Notes: generated from the sequence alone by a model not told the origin. Positions 8,815 to 17,538 are shown, numbered from the stretch's first letter. The stretch: DNA of 64,000 bases from Mycobacterium sp. 852002-51971_SCH5477799-a (GCF_001667145.1 NZ_LZIF01000116.1:1-64000), one strand, 5' to 3'. Numbers and translations: made by a program.

Positions 8815-9653
8815 ACGCCTTGCAGGAAACTGCCAGTTGCTGACCAGAGCTACAGCAGACTTGCCGCGTCTACTCATGTAGGTGAACTCGAGCCGAAGGG
8901 TGTGACTGTCATTTACGTATTGGGCGATGTAGACGCCCCTGGTGCCCCGATCCGCGCCCGAGCCGCGCTTACGGAGGCTGAAGATAAGCAGTCGTTCGTG
9001 ATGTGCCGCCCGTTGCCGGGCCCATGGAGCGCTGTCGCCAAGTCCAGTTACCCACCGCAGTAGTGCCGAACCGCATCGACTGAGCTCGCCGGCAGCACAA
9101 TAGAGTGCGATTCCGGCAAACCGGTTGAGCACTTTCCCTGAATCGATATAGGAGGTTGCCAGGGTTTCGCGATCTGGCACAACAGCGATAAGTTCTGACG
9201 CGGTTTATCGGCGCAAAAGAATGGCGGATCGCCATCGGCATCCATTGCACCTTCGGATTGACGGAATGATTGCGTTGATCCGATATCGAATGCTGCCCAC
9301 ACGTGCCTTGCCGTGATTTACACCACTATTCAAACCGCCGCTACGGCTCGATCTCACACTGGTCAAGGTCGTGCGAACACATATTTTTTACAGCGATTTA
9401 CCTGACAGGAACGCTCCGTGAAATAAGACTTGGGCACCATCGTCAGTGCGATAGCAGCGTTGCTTGACTAGTCGTTCGCACGCCATTTAGGCGCCGATTC
9501 AGAGCTGGGAGCAGCATGGCTTTGTTATCTGCAACACAGGGAATCCGCACATGTGATCCGTTAGCAGATTCGATGAATTCTGCGCCTATGTCGATGCCGG
9601 GGTTGCGAAGCGGTGCCTACCACGGCCGCCGAAACAGGGACCGGAGGTTTTAA
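8815..9653 (+). other. 839-bp region without a recognisable gene
   Basis: It is less GC-rich than its surroundings and contains no open frame with mycobacterial-type protein features. The longest frame is on the minus strand (8653-9180); it runs antisense through copy 1 of DUF732 and matches nothing I know. M. tuberculosis has PE20 and an Mg2+-sensing M-box leader before its PPE31; I read this stretch for the conserved M-box strings and for a PE start (MSFV-like) and found neither. A 45-codon frame at 9516-9653 ends exactly at the PPE start and is listed separately. The stretch probably holds the promoter of the PPE cluster and degenerate sequence. Confidence 0.5.
9516..9653 (+). CDS. Possible 45-residue leader peptide upstream of the PPE cluster
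   Basis: ATG 9516 is preceded by GGGAGC and opens a frame MALLSATQGIRTCDPLADSM ending GRRNRDRRF, with TAA at 9651-9653 directly abutting the ATG of the PPE gene (TAAATG). Such an arrangement would couple translation of the PPE gene to the small frame. It resembles no family I recognise and is not a PE protein. Short frames arise easily by chance in this DNA, so this is a candidate only. Confidence 0.25.
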   Translation: MALLSATQGIRTCDPLADSMNSAPMSMPGLRSGAYHGRRNRDRRF

Positions 9654-10910
9654 ATGTTGGATTTCGGGGCTTATCCGCCGGAATACAACTCGGGCCGCAT
9701 GTACGTCGGAGCGGGATCGGGGCCACTGCTGGCCGCTGCGGCGGCGTGGGATGAATTGGCAGCGGAGCTGCAAAGCACTGGGGCGTCGTACAGCTCGACT
9801 ATCGAAACTCTAACGACGGGTCCGTGGACGGGTCCCTCGTCCATCGCAATGGCAGCCGCGGCAGCACCGTATGTGGCGTGGATCCACGCCACCGGCACGC
9901 AAGCCGAGCAGGCGGGTACCCAGGCCAAACTCGCAGCCGGTGCTTACGAGGCCGCGTTCGCGGCGACGGTTCCGCCGCCGGTGATCGCCGCTAACCGCTC
10001 GTTGCTCGCGATGCTGGTCGCCACCAACATCCTCGGCCAGAACACCCCGGCGATCGCCGCCACCGAGGCGCACTACATGGAGATGTGGGCTCAGGATGCC
10101 GCCGCGATGTATGCGTACGCCGGGTCGTCGGCGAGTGCCTCGCAGCTCACTCCGTTCGCCGAGCCACCGCGGACCACCAACGACTCGGCCGGTCCTTCGC
10201 AAGCTGCCGCGGTCAGTCGAAGCACTGCGCAAACGAGTTCGAACAGCGCTGCTCAGGTGTCGCAGCTGAGCACCACCATGCAGCCGGCGGCACAAGCCGC
10301 AACCACAGCGGCTGATCCGACATCGGGCAGCGGACTTACCGTACCGAGTTTCATCACCAACTGGAACGAATTCTGGTCGGTGGTCACCGGGCCCTTCTCG
10401 CCCCAGTCATGGAGCACCATCCCCGGCGGTCCGTTCCTGTCGTTCGGCCAGGCGTATGCCTGGGGGCAGAACGGTCAGGGTGCGGCAGCGTATCTGGCTG
10501 GGCCGAAAGCCATTTCCGGCGCGTTGGCGCCCCTGACCAGTGGCGCCAATGCTGCCAAGCCCATGCTCAGCTCCGCGGTGGGGGCGGGGCAGGTGTCGGG
10601 GTCGATGGGCAAAGCCGCCGTCGTGGGCAGCATGTCGGTGCCGCAGGGCTGGACCGAAGCCGCCCCGGCGATCCGAACACTGTCGCAGGCGCTGCCGGCC
10701 AGCATTTCAGCGGCGCCTGCCGCGATAGCCGGTGAGGAGGGGGTGTTCAGCCAGATGGCCCTGTCCAGCCTGGCCGGACGCGCCGTCGCGGCCGCCGCGA
10801 CTCGGCCGGTCGGCGGCGCCGCCTCGATGGCGGGTTCGTTGGGCGGCGTGGCCGCCGAGGCTGATCCGGCCGCGGCCACCATCATCGTGATCCCTTACGT
10901 CGAGGAGTGA
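9654..10910 (+). CDS. PPE family protein, SVP subgroup (PPE31-like)
   Basis: A 418-residue PPE protein. Residues 1-180 are the helical PPE domain, opening MLDFGAYPPEYNSGRMYVGAG, with the second helix pair TGPWTGPSSIAMAAAAAPY and the GQNTPAIAATEAHYMEMWAQD block that contacts EspG5. A Ser/Thr/Ala-rich linker follows, and the subgroup motif GSMSVPQGW lies at about residue 324. PPE proteins normally fold with a PE partner and leave the cell through ESX-5. The ribosome site is GGAGG at 9643-9647. It is the first of four PPE genes here and probably a cluster founder. No PE gene accompanies it. Confidence 0.92.
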   Translation: MLDFGAYPPEYNSGRMYVGAGSGPLLAAAAAWDELAAELQSTGASYSSTIETLTTGPWTGPSSIAMAAAAAPYVAWIHATGTQAEQAGTQAKLAAGAYEAAFAATVPPPVIAANRSLLAMLVATNILGQNTPAIAATEAHYMEMWAQDAAAMYAYAGSSASASQLTPFAEPPRTTNDSAGPSQAAAVSRSTAQTSSNSAAQVSQLSTTMQPAAQAATTAADPTSGSGLTVPSFITNWNEFWSVVTGPFSPQSWSTIPGGPFLSFGQAYAWGQNGQGAAAYLAGPKAISGALAPLTSGANAAKPMLSSAVGAGQVSGSMGKAAVVGSMSVPQGWTEAAPAIRTLSQALPASISAAPAAIAGEEGVFSQMALSSLAGRAVAAAATRPVGGAASMAGSLGGVAAEADPAAATIIVIPYVEE

Positions 10911-10978
10911 CGGCGATGACCAAACCGTATGGCAGCCAAGCGCTGTCGACCCAGGCAGCCAGGTAGGAGGTACCAAGG

Positions 10979-12373
10979 ATGTTTTACGGAGCCTTTCCGC
11001 CGGAATTCAACTCGGGCCGGATGTACAGCGGTCCGGGAGCGGGATCCTTGGTGGCCGCGGCAACGGCCTGGCAGAACCTGGCCATCGAATTGCAGTCCAC
11101 CGCAACGTCGTACTCATCCGTACTGTCGAGCCTGACGGCCGGGCCCTGGCTGGGCCCGTCCTCGATCGCGATGGCGAGCGCAGCCGCGCCCTACGTGGCC
11201 TGGATGCAGCAAACCGCCGCGGAGGCCGCACAGTCCGCGGCCCAGGCTATCGACGCGGCCGCCGCCTACGAGACGGCGTTCGCCGCGCACGTACCGCCTG
11301 CGGTGATCGCAGAGAATCGCGCGCTGCTCACACAGCTGGTGGCGACAAACCTGTTCGGGCAGAACACTTCCGCGATCGCCGCGAATGAGGCCCAATACAG
11401 CGAATTTTGGGCTCAGGACGCCACGGCGATGGACACCTACTTCGCCTCGTCGGCAACCGCATCCAACAAATTGATGCAATTCAGCCCGGCGCCGAAAGCC
11501 ACCAATGATGCCGCCGAGGCGACGCAGGCAGCCGCGGCGAGTTCGGCGGCGAGCACCCCGGGCGCCAATGTCGCCAACGCCGCGGCATCGGCGGCCACCA
11601 CCTTGCCGTACAGCGGGCCCTTTTCCGGTCCGGCTAACTTGGCCTACCTCTACCAGACGTTCATGACCGATCTGTTCAACACCGTCCCGGGTGGGGCCAG
11701 CTTCTACACGGCCATGTACAACGCCGTAAAGGTGCCGCTGGGCCTGACCACCCAATTCAACGACGTCGGATTGCTGATCAACTTTCCCTTGTCACAGTGG
11801 CTCAAGTTCGCCCCGCCCGTCGGGTATGGGGCGCTGCCGAAAGACGCGCTGGGCGCCGGGCTGGGTGCACTGGGCTTTGGCCGCGGCACGCTGTACGGCT
11901 CGGTCAGCCCGATCGCCGGCATGGGCAATGCCGGAACCCTGGTCGGCAAGCTCTCGATCCCGCCTAGCTGGGCCACGTCCACACCCGCCATCAGGACCGT
12001 CGCTGCCGCCCTGTCGGCGGCCGGATCCGAAGCCGTGCCAGCGGCCGCGTTGGGCCAGGGGAGTCTGTTCAGTTCGATGGGGCTGGCCGGGATGCTGGGC
12101 AGTGCCGTCGGCTCTGGCGGGCCCACCGTGGCGCGCGCGGGTGTGCGCAATCGGATGACTCCGATCAAAGACCTCAAAGACAAACAATCGCCGGAACAGC
12201 TGAAACGCCTTGTCGCCCAGATCTCGGACAAGCCCGAAACCGTACAGCACCACAACGTCGATCAAGAGAATCTCGACGCGCTTCTCGAGCAGCTGGCCAA
12301 GAAGCCGGGCATCCATGCGGTGCACCTGAAGAAGGGCGAGAAGTCGAGGGTCATCCCCGCCGATGCCCAGTGA
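10979..12373 (+). CDS. PPE-SVP-type protein with a conserved C-terminal tail domain
   Basis: A 464-residue PPE protein starting MFYGAFPPEFNSGRMYSGPG, preceded by a strong AGGAGGT site at 10964-10970. The PPE domain covers residues 1-178. The subgroup motif appears as GKLSIPPSW (SIP instead of SVP) near residue 322. After it comes a charged tail of about 70 residues, unlike ordinary PPE ends, with HHNVDQENLDALLEQL and KKPGIHAVHLKKGEKSRV. The same tail occurs in the PPE protein at 14943. The tail is highly charged and Lys-rich, so it may be a small folded domain on the surface-exposed side; its function is unknown. Confidence 0.92.
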   Translation: MFYGAFPPEFNSGRMYSGPGAGSLVAAATAWQNLAIELQSTATSYSSVLSSLTAGPWLGPSSIAMASAAAPYVAWMQQTAAEAAQSAAQAIDAAAAYETAFAAHVPPAVIAENRALLTQLVATNLFGQNTSAIAANEAQYSEFWAQDATAMDTYFASSATASNKLMQFSPAPKATNDAAEATQAAAASSAASTPGANVANAAASAATTLPYSGPFSGPANLAYLYQTFMTDLFNTVPGGASFYTAMYNAVKVPLGLTTQFNDVGLLINFPLSQWLKFAPPVGYGALPKDALGAGLGALGFGRGTLYGSVSPIAGMGNAGTLVGKLSIPPSWATSTPAIRTVAAALSAAGSEAVPAAALGQGSLFSSMGLAGMLGSAVGSGGPTVARAGVRNRMTPIKDLKDKQSPEQLKRLVAQISDKPETVQHHNVDQENLDALLEQLAKKPGIHAVHLKKGEKSRVIPADAQ

Positions 12374-12442
12374 GGTTGGGGGACAAGACAAATCAGCCCG
12401 GCAAAGCAATACGTTTCCGGCTCGCAACGGAAAGGGTAAAAG

Positions 12443-12766
12443 ATGAAACGACTAGTGGCGCTACTTGTTGTGTTGGCGATGATCGGCCTCGCCGCCCCGG
12501 CACACGCCGATCCTCCGCCCGCGCCGGACGGCGACGATGGAGGCTTCGTCGCCGCCTTGCAGCAAGCGGGTTTCAGCTTCAACAGCGCGGGTTCGGCGGT
12601 CGCCGCCGGCAGGGCGGTGTGCTCCTGCCTGAACAACGGCGAGTCGGGGTTGGAGCTGGTGCATGACGTGAAAACTCACAATCCCGGGATGGACATGGAA
12701 ATGGCGTCGAACTTCGCTGTGCTTTCGGCGAAGTACTACTGCCCTCAGCAGCTCTCCAAGGCGTGA
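12443..12766 (+). CDS. Secreted DUF732-family protein, copy 2
   Basis: A 107-residue protein with a signal peptide (MKRLVALLVVLAMIGLAAP, cleavage after AHA at residue 22), a Pro/Asp-rich N-terminus and the DUF732 core GGFVAALQQAGFSFNS, AGRAVCSCLNNGESGLELV and AKYYCPQQL. The central motif has Cys-Ser-Cys rather than one Cys, so the disulfide pairing may differ. The ribosome site is GGAAAGGG about 7 nt upstream. It follows the PPE gene by 69 bp and is probably cotranscribed with it. Confidence 0.85.
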   Translation: MKRLVALLVVLAMIGLAAPAHADPPPAPDGDDGGFVAALQQAGFSFNSAGSAVAAGRAVCSCLNNGESGLELVHDVKTHNPGMDMEMASNFAVLSAKYYCPQQLSKA

Positions 12767-12887
12767 GCCGCGGCGTGCGGGTGGGGATCGCGGGCACCGC
12801 TGAGCTCGAACGCCCTGCGGCTGAACACAACTGCGAAATACCAGAGGTCGGCGCGAACGACGCCGCGTCATCAGTCAGTGAGCAGCC

Positions 12888-13211
12888 GTGAGACTGATGC
12901 CGGCGCTCAGCGTGCTCGTTTCGGCCGCGATCGGAGTAGCCCCGCTCGCGGATGCGGACCCGGGGACGCCCGGGGCCGACGAGCCCGGTTTCCTTGCCTC
13001 GCTGCGGAGTGCGGGCATCACCTACTCGACCCCCGATGGTGCGATCAAGTTCGCCGAAGCTGTGTGCGTATCCCTGGGCAACGCCGAGTTCGGCCCTCGA
13101 ATGGTTGACGAACTCAAGAGCGAGAACCCCGGGCTAACCAACGATCACGCAACATCGTTCGTGGCGATCGCGGCGAAATACTATTGCCCGCAGCGACTCA
13201 ACAAGCGGTAG
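12888..13211 (+). CDS. Secreted DUF732-family protein, copy 3
   Basis: A 107-residue protein from GTG 12888, with signal peptide MRLMPALSVLVSAAIGVAP and the DUF732 core EPGFLASLRSAGITYSTPDGAIKFAEAVCVSLGN ending AAKYYCPQRLNKR (quoted in parts: the two Cys lie in EAVCVSL and KYYCPQR). It is paralogous to the copies at 8470, 12443 and 16340. The ribosome site is poor (GTGAGCAGCC). Copies 2 and 3 are adjacent and in tandem, which suggests local duplication. Confidence 0.82.
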   Translation: MRLMPALSVLVSAAIGVAPLADADPGTPGADEPGFLASLRSAGITYSTPDGAIKFAEAVCVSLGNAEFGPRMVDELKSENPGLTNDHATSFVAIAAKYYCPQRLNKR

Positions 13212-13522
13212 CGCAGGACCAGGCGGCGGTGGTCTGCTCGCGCCAGCGCGTGGCGCAGAACCGTTGCCGACGAGCGGATTTCGGTTTCACCAACAAATAG
13301 CTTGATCTTTAATTTCTGCTGCAGTCGCCAAAAGCCCTCGCCAGAAGCCGATCCTGAGCAGCTTTCAGCCGACGGACGGTGAGCAGCGCTGTCAGTAGGC
13401 ACATGAAACACAAATATGTCCACCCGAGGGATCTCATGAATTTCATTTGAGCCGCAGTTCATTTGCGGGCTGGTCGCATATCCGCTCCTACCCTGGCGTC
13501 AGAGCAGGACGGAGGCAACGGG
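13212..13522 (+). other. 311-bp intergenic region before the third PPE gene
   Basis: No coding frame of note. A short hairpin (GCGCCA at 13240-13245, TGGCGC at 13251-13256, 5-nt loop) lies 29 bp after the DUF732 stop and may end the upstream transcript, though no U-run follows. The stretch 13395-13460 is AT-rich for this genome and is a reasonable place for the promoter of the next PPE gene, whose ribosome site GGACGGAGG is at 13507-13515. I see no other signal. Confidence 0.45.
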
Positions 13523-14761
13523 GTGGACTTCGGGGCGCTGCCACCAGAGGTCAATTCAGGACGGATGTACGTGGGTGCCGGATCGGGACCCTTGCTGGCC
13601 GCCGCCGCGGCATGGGATGCGCTGGGAGCCGAACTGCATTCGTACGCGGCGGCCTATGGCTCGACGATCTTGGGCATGACCGTGGGGTCCTGGCTAGGAC
13701 CGGCAGCGACGTCGATGAGCGCCGCGGTTGCCCCGTACGTGGCGTGGGCGACCGAGTCGGCGGCGCAGGCAGAGCAGGCGGCGATGCAGGCGAAACTCGC
13801 TGCCGCAGCTTACGAGACGGCGTTCGCAGCCACTGTGCCGCCACCGGTGATCGCCGCCAACCGCAGCCTGTTGATGACCCTGATCGCCACCAACATCCTT
13901 GGCCAGAACACCGCCGCCATCGCGGCCGCCGAAGCTGAGTATGCCGAAATGTGGGCCCAGGATGCCGCAGCGATGTATGCCTACGCCGCCGCGTCGGCGG
14001 CGGCCACGCAGCTAGCACCCTTCACTGAGCCGCCCCAGACCACCGATCCGTCCGGGGTGGCAAGACAATCCGCCGCGATGGCGCAAAGTGCCGCGTCGGA
14101 CAGCTCATCGCAGCTGTCCGCGCTGATCACCTCAACGCCCACGATGCTGCAAGCCCTGGCAGCGACCCCTTCGGCGGCGACGCCGGTGGCATCGATCATC
14201 GAAGCCATTTACCCCATCACGGCCGCCCTCAGGCCATTTTTCGCCGCGCTTACCGGCGCTTACAGCCCGATTGGCGCAATCATCCTGCCGGGCGGCTGGT
14301 GGCTGCTGTCTTTGCAGGCCTTGGGTCTGGCCCAGAACTCGCCGGGTGTCGCCGAACTGCTCGGCGGCGGAAAGGCCATCGCCGGCGGGCTATCGCCGCT
14401 GGCGCCGTTGCGGGGTGGCTACATCTCCGCGGTGACGCCAGAGATAGGCGGGGTGGCGGGATCGATGGGCCGCGCGACGATGGTGGGATCGCTGTCGGTC
14501 CCGCAGGGCTGGGCCACGGCCGCACCCGTGATGAAGACGGTCGCTTCGGTGCTGCCCGGGACGAGTTGGGGGGCTGTCCCGGCGATTCCGGCAACCTCGC
14601 AGGGAGCCGCGTTCGGCGAAATGGCCGCGGCGAGCCTAGCCGGACGTACTTTGGCGGGCGTCGGTGTGCGCACCGCCGGCAACGGCACGACCGGCGCCAC
14701 TGCCGTGGTGGCCGATGGCGTTGCCACCACGGCCACGATCATCGTGGTTCCGGCGGATTGA
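13523..14761 (+). CDS. PPE family protein, SVP subgroup
   Basis: A 412-residue PPE protein. GTG 13523 gives the canonical N-terminus MDFGALPPEVNSGRMYVGAG and has GGAGG 10 nt upstream; an in-frame ATG at 13463 would add 20 non-family residues. The PPE domain is followed by GQNTAAIAAAEAEYAEMWAQD, a Ser-rich linker, a hydrophobic stretch around residues 225-270 and GSLSVPQGW at about residue 321. The N-terminal domain and the AVVADGVATTATIIV-type end closely parallel the PPE at 9654 (which ends AAATIIVIPYVEE), so these two are probably duplicates. Confidence 0.92.
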   Translation: MDFGALPPEVNSGRMYVGAGSGPLLAAAAAWDALGAELHSYAAAYGSTILGMTVGSWLGPAATSMSAAVAPYVAWATESAAQAEQAAMQAKLAAAAYETAFAATVPPPVIAANRSLLMTLIATNILGQNTAAIAAAEAEYAEMWAQDAAAMYAYAAASAAATQLAPFTEPPQTTDPSGVARQSAAMAQSAASDSSSQLSALITSTPTMLQALAATPSAATPVASIIEAIYPITAALRPFFAALTGAYSPIGAIILPGGWWLLSLQALGLAQNSPGVAELLGGGKAIAGGLSPLAPLRGGYISAVTPEIGGVAGSMGRATMVGSLSVPQGWATAAPVMKTVASVLPGTSWGAVPAIPATSQGAAFGEMAAASLAGRTLAGVGVRTAGNGTTGATAVVADGVATTATIIVVPAD

Positions 14762-14775
14762 CGGGGCATTCGACA

Positions 14776-14946
14776 ATGACCTCGCAAACGGCACTGATCC
14801 AACGGACCGGACAATCCACACCTTCTTGGACTGCGCAGCCGCAAACGCCACCGCCGCTCAGGGCGTTTGCCGGCACTGCGGTGACCGGGGCCCACCCGTT
14901 GCAGGCAGTCACCGGTGCGGCCGGCGCGGTGAGGGCACAGGGATGA
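14776..14946 (+). CDS. Possible 56-residue small protein coupled to the fourth PPE gene
   Basis: ATG 14776 opens MTSQTALIQRTGQSTPSW and the frame ends with TGA at 14944-14946, overlapping the PPE ATG at 14943 as ATGA. Overlap of this kind usually marks a real upstream cistron, and the 181-bp gap is otherwise unexplained. There is no recognisable domain, no signal peptide and no clear ribosome site, so the evidence is only positional. It is not a PE protein. Confidence 0.3.
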   Translation: MTSQTALIQRTGQSTPSWTAQPQTPPPLRAFAGTAVTGAHPLQAVTGAAGAVRAQG

Positions 14947-16343
14947 ACTTCGCGTTCCAGCCACCCGAAATCACCTCCGGCCAGATGTACCTAGGTCCGG
15001 GGGCGGGACCGATGCTGACGGCCGCCGCCGCGTGGGACGCCCTGGCGGCCGAATTGCAGTCCGCTGCGTCGTCCTACCACTCGATCGTCGAGGGTCTGGG
15101 CAACGAGGCGTGGGCCGGCCCATCGGCAGCCGCCATGGCCGCCGCGGCCGCGCCCTACGCGGCATGGCTGTCGGCGACTTCCGCACAAGCCAAGAACGCG
15201 GGCGTCCAAGCCACGGCGGCCGCGGGTGCCTACGAGACCGCCTTTGCTGCGGTGGTGCCGCCAGCCGAGATCGCGACGAACCGCATGCGGCTGGCGATGC
15301 TGTCCGCAACCAACGTTTTCGGGCAGAACACCGCCGCAATCGCGGTCACCGAGGCCGAATACGGCGAAATGTGGGCGCAGGACGCCACCGCAATGTTCGG
15401 CTACGCCACCGCGTCTGCGGCCGCGACGCGACTGGCCCCATTCGCCGAGCCGCCCCAGACCACCAATGCGACGGGAATCGCCGCTCAGTCGGCCGCGCTG
15501 GGCCAGGCCAGCGCCCTGGCCAGCTGTACCGGTGGGGCCGCGGCCGCCGCTGCCCCGACGTCCGGTGTCATCAGCGAGCTGCTCGAGGCCCTCGGCAACG
15601 CTTCCCGCGGTTACATGGAGTTCTGGGATGGAGTGCTCAATAGCCTCACGGGCTCCCCGCTGGCCGGGGCGACGTGGCAGAACACCTTCGGGATCCTCGC
15701 CGACATCGGCCGGTTCAGCACGGTCGCCAACGACAGCATGAGCCCGATCAACCTCGCCATGACCGAGTTCAAGATGTTCTACAAGCCCCCGGTCGAGGGC
15801 CTGGAGATCCCGAAGTCCGCGCTCGGCGCCGGGCTCGGCGTGCGTTCCGCCGCCGCGGGCCTGACCAGCGCGGTATCGGCCGGCCTGGGCGAGGCGAACG
15901 TGGTAGGCAAGTTATCGGTGCCGCCGACCTGGGCGTCGGCGACCCCCGCCATCCGGTTGGCCAGCAGCCTGCCCACCGCCAGTCTGGCCGCGACCCCCAC
16001 GGCCGGGATCCCGGGAAACCTGCTCGGTCAGATGGCGCTGGGAAGCCTGACCGGAGGCGCCCTCGGCGCCGTCGCGCCGGAAGTCGTGAGCGGGCGGGGG
16101 GCCCGGGTCCGCGCCGGCGGTGCGACGAAGCCCGCAGAGCCCGTCAAACTCGACGACGTCATCGCGAAGCTGCAAAAGCAGCCGGAAGCAGTGCAGCACT
16201 GGAACGTCGACAAGGCCGGACTCGACGCGCTACTCGACCGATTGTCCAAAAAACCCGGCATCCATGCGGTGCATGTCTCCAGCGCAGACAAGCCCACAGT
16301 GACCTTGCCCGACGCCCACCTCGGAAAGGCGGGGACGGTATGA
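14943..16343 (+). CDS. PPE-SVP protein with the conserved C-terminal tail domain
   Basis: A 466-residue PPE protein starting MNFAFQPPEITSGQMYLGPG. The PPE domain ends about residue 178; GKLSVPPTW lies near residue 321. The final 70 residues are the tail shared with the PPE at 10979: KLQKQPEAVQHWNVDKAGLD and LSKKPGIHAVHVSS. The gene starts at ATG 14943, inside the stop of a possible 56-codon frame (14776-14946), and its own stop overlaps the next DUF732 gene by ATGA, so PPE and DUF732 are translationally coupled here. Confidence 0.92.
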   Translation: MNFAFQPPEITSGQMYLGPGAGPMLTAAAAWDALAAELQSAASSYHSIVEGLGNEAWAGPSAAAMAAAAAPYAAWLSATSAQAKNAGVQATAAAGAYETAFAAVVPPAEIATNRMRLAMLSATNVFGQNTAAIAVTEAEYGEMWAQDATAMFGYATASAAATRLAPFAEPPQTTNATGIAAQSAALGQASALASCTGGAAAAAAPTSGVISELLEALGNASRGYMEFWDGVLNSLTGSPLAGATWQNTFGILADIGRFSTVANDSMSPINLAMTEFKMFYKPPVEGLEIPKSALGAGLGVRSAAAGLTSAVSAGLGEANVVGKLSVPPTWASATPAIRLASSLPTASLAATPTAGIPGNLLGQMALGSLTGGALGAVAPEVVSGRGARVRAGGATKPAEPVKLDDVIAKLQKQPEAVQHWNVDKAGLDALLDRLSKKPGIHAVHVSSADKPTVTLPDAHLGKAGTV

Positions 16344-16657
16344 GGCGCCTACTTGCGCTGCTCGGCGCTTTCGCCGCCAGCGGTTTCACGGCGCTCGCGC
16401 ACGCGGAGCCGGAGGGCGACGATGCGGCGTTCCTGGCCAACCTCGGCAATTCCGGCATCACCTACAGCAGTCCCGGTCAAGTCATCGCTTCCGCCAAAGC
16501 CGTGTGCGGGTTGATGGGCAGGGGCGAAACGGGTTTGCAGGTTGTCAGTGACATCAAGGATCAAAACCCCGGCATGACGATGGACGCCGCGGCCACATTC
16601 GCGGCGCTCGCATCGAGCGCGTACTGCCCCCACCACCTGACGCCCAAATCCGGTTAG
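16340..16657 (+). CDS. Secreted DUF732-family protein (Rv1810-like)
   Basis: A 105-residue protein with signal peptide MRRLLALLGAFAASGFTA and cleavage after AHA, then DUF732: DAAFLANLGNSGITYSSPG, AKAVCGLMGRGETGLQVV and a terminal SSAYCPHHL. By position, between PPE and mgtC, it corresponds to Rv1810. ATG 16340 overlaps the PPE stop by 4 bp, with GGAAAGGCGGGGA upstream as ribosome site. The strict coupling of a DUF732 gene to a PPE gene suggests a shared export or envelope role, which is inference. Confidence 0.88.
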   Translation: MRRLLALLGAFAASGFTALAHAEPEGDDAAFLANLGNSGITYSSPGQVIASAKAVCGLMGRGETGLQVVSDIKDQNPGMTMDAAATFAALASSAYCPHHLTPKSG

Positions 16658-16781
16658 CCTGGCACTCGCCGCGCGCGGGGAGACGCTTCCGGCGTCGGCG
16701 GTTCAGTCGGGCTCCACTTGCGGTTAACCCGGATTTGGTTAGCTCCCTTCGCCGTCTGGCACCAGGGGAAGGAGTGAGTCG

Positions 16782-17498
16782 TTGGAGACGCTGAACGCTG
16801 TCGATTTCACGCTCCGGCTGGGGGTCGGCGTGGGCTGCGGCGCGCTCATCGGCCTGGAACGGCAATGGCGGGCCCGCCGGGCCGGCCTGCGCACCAACGC
16901 ACTGGTCGCCGGCGGCGCGACACTGTTCGTCCTCTATGCGGCGGCCACCTCCGATGCCAGCCCCACCCGGGTCGCGTCCTACGTCGTCTCCGGCATCGGG
17001 TTCCTCGGCGGTGGGGTGATCCTGCGGGAGGGCGTCAACGTACGGGGCCTCAACACCGCCGCAACCCTGTGGTGCTCGGCGGCGATCGGCGTGCTGGCGG
17101 CTTCCGGTCACCTGGTGTTCGCCCTGATCGGCACCGGCACCGTCATCGGCATCCATCTGCTGGGGCGCCCGCTCGGCCGGCTGATCGACCGCGACAACAG
17201 CGCCGAAGAAGACGAGAGCCTGATGCCCTACCTCGTGCAGGTGGTCTGCCGTGCCAAACACGAGAAGTACGCGCGGGCGCAGATCGTTCAGCACGCCGGC
17301 AGCAACGACATCACACTTCGCGGGATCCACACCGGCAACCCGGCCGGCGATGAGGTCACCCTGACCGCTCACCTGCTGATGAACGGCGACGCCCCGGCCC
17401 GCCTGGAGCGGTTGGTGGCCGAACTGTCGCTGCTTCCCGGTGTCCGCGCGGTGCAGTGGTATGCCGGAGACGAAGCACAGTCCGACGATCGTCGTTGA
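16782..17498 (+). CDS. mgtC: MgtC-family membrane protein
   Basis: A 238-residue protein, very similar to M. tuberculosis MgtC (Rv1811). The N-terminal 145 residues hold the MgtC/SapB membrane domain with GLERQWRARRAGLRTNALV and GFLGGGVILREG; the C-terminal 90 residues form the cytosolic ACT-like domain. MgtC supports growth in low Mg2+ and in macrophages. I chose the TTG start at 16782 because GGAAGGA at 16767-16773 precedes it at good spacing and the M. tuberculosis protein begins in the same place. In M. tuberculosis mgtC and the PPE genes before it respond to low Mg2+; no M-box leader is visible in this window. Confidence 0.92.
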   Translation: METLNAVDFTLRLGVGVGCGALIGLERQWRARRAGLRTNALVAGGATLFVLYAAATSDASPTRVASYVVSGIGFLGGGVILREGVNVRGLNTAATLWCSAAIGVLAASGHLVFALIGTGTVIGIHLLGRPLGRLIDRDNSAEEDESLMPYLVQVVCRAKHEKYARAQIVQHAGSNDITLRGIHTGNPAGDEVTLTAHLLMNGDAPARLERLVAELSLLPGVRAVQWYAGDEAQSDDRR

Positions 17499-17538
17499 GG
17501 GCGCACTGGCCCCGGGCTCGCGTCGTAGTCTTACCGGT

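Noticed and set aside
8653..9180. A 175-codon minus-strand frame
   Set aside because: It runs antisense through the clear DUF732 gene, resembles no family and has no ribosome site.
8815..9653. Mg2+-sensing M-box riboswitch expected upstream of the PPE-mgtC cluster, by analogy with M. tuberculosis PE20
   Set aside because: I looked for the conserved strings (AGGTGAGGCTCC, ACGCCAA, GTGCTAAAGCTC) here and in the other gaps of the cluster and found none.
15674..16339. Upstream extension of the Rv1810-like DUF732 gene
   Set aside because: It overlaps the PPE gene in another frame and has Arg-rich composition typical of shadow frames; the signal peptide starts at ATG 16340.
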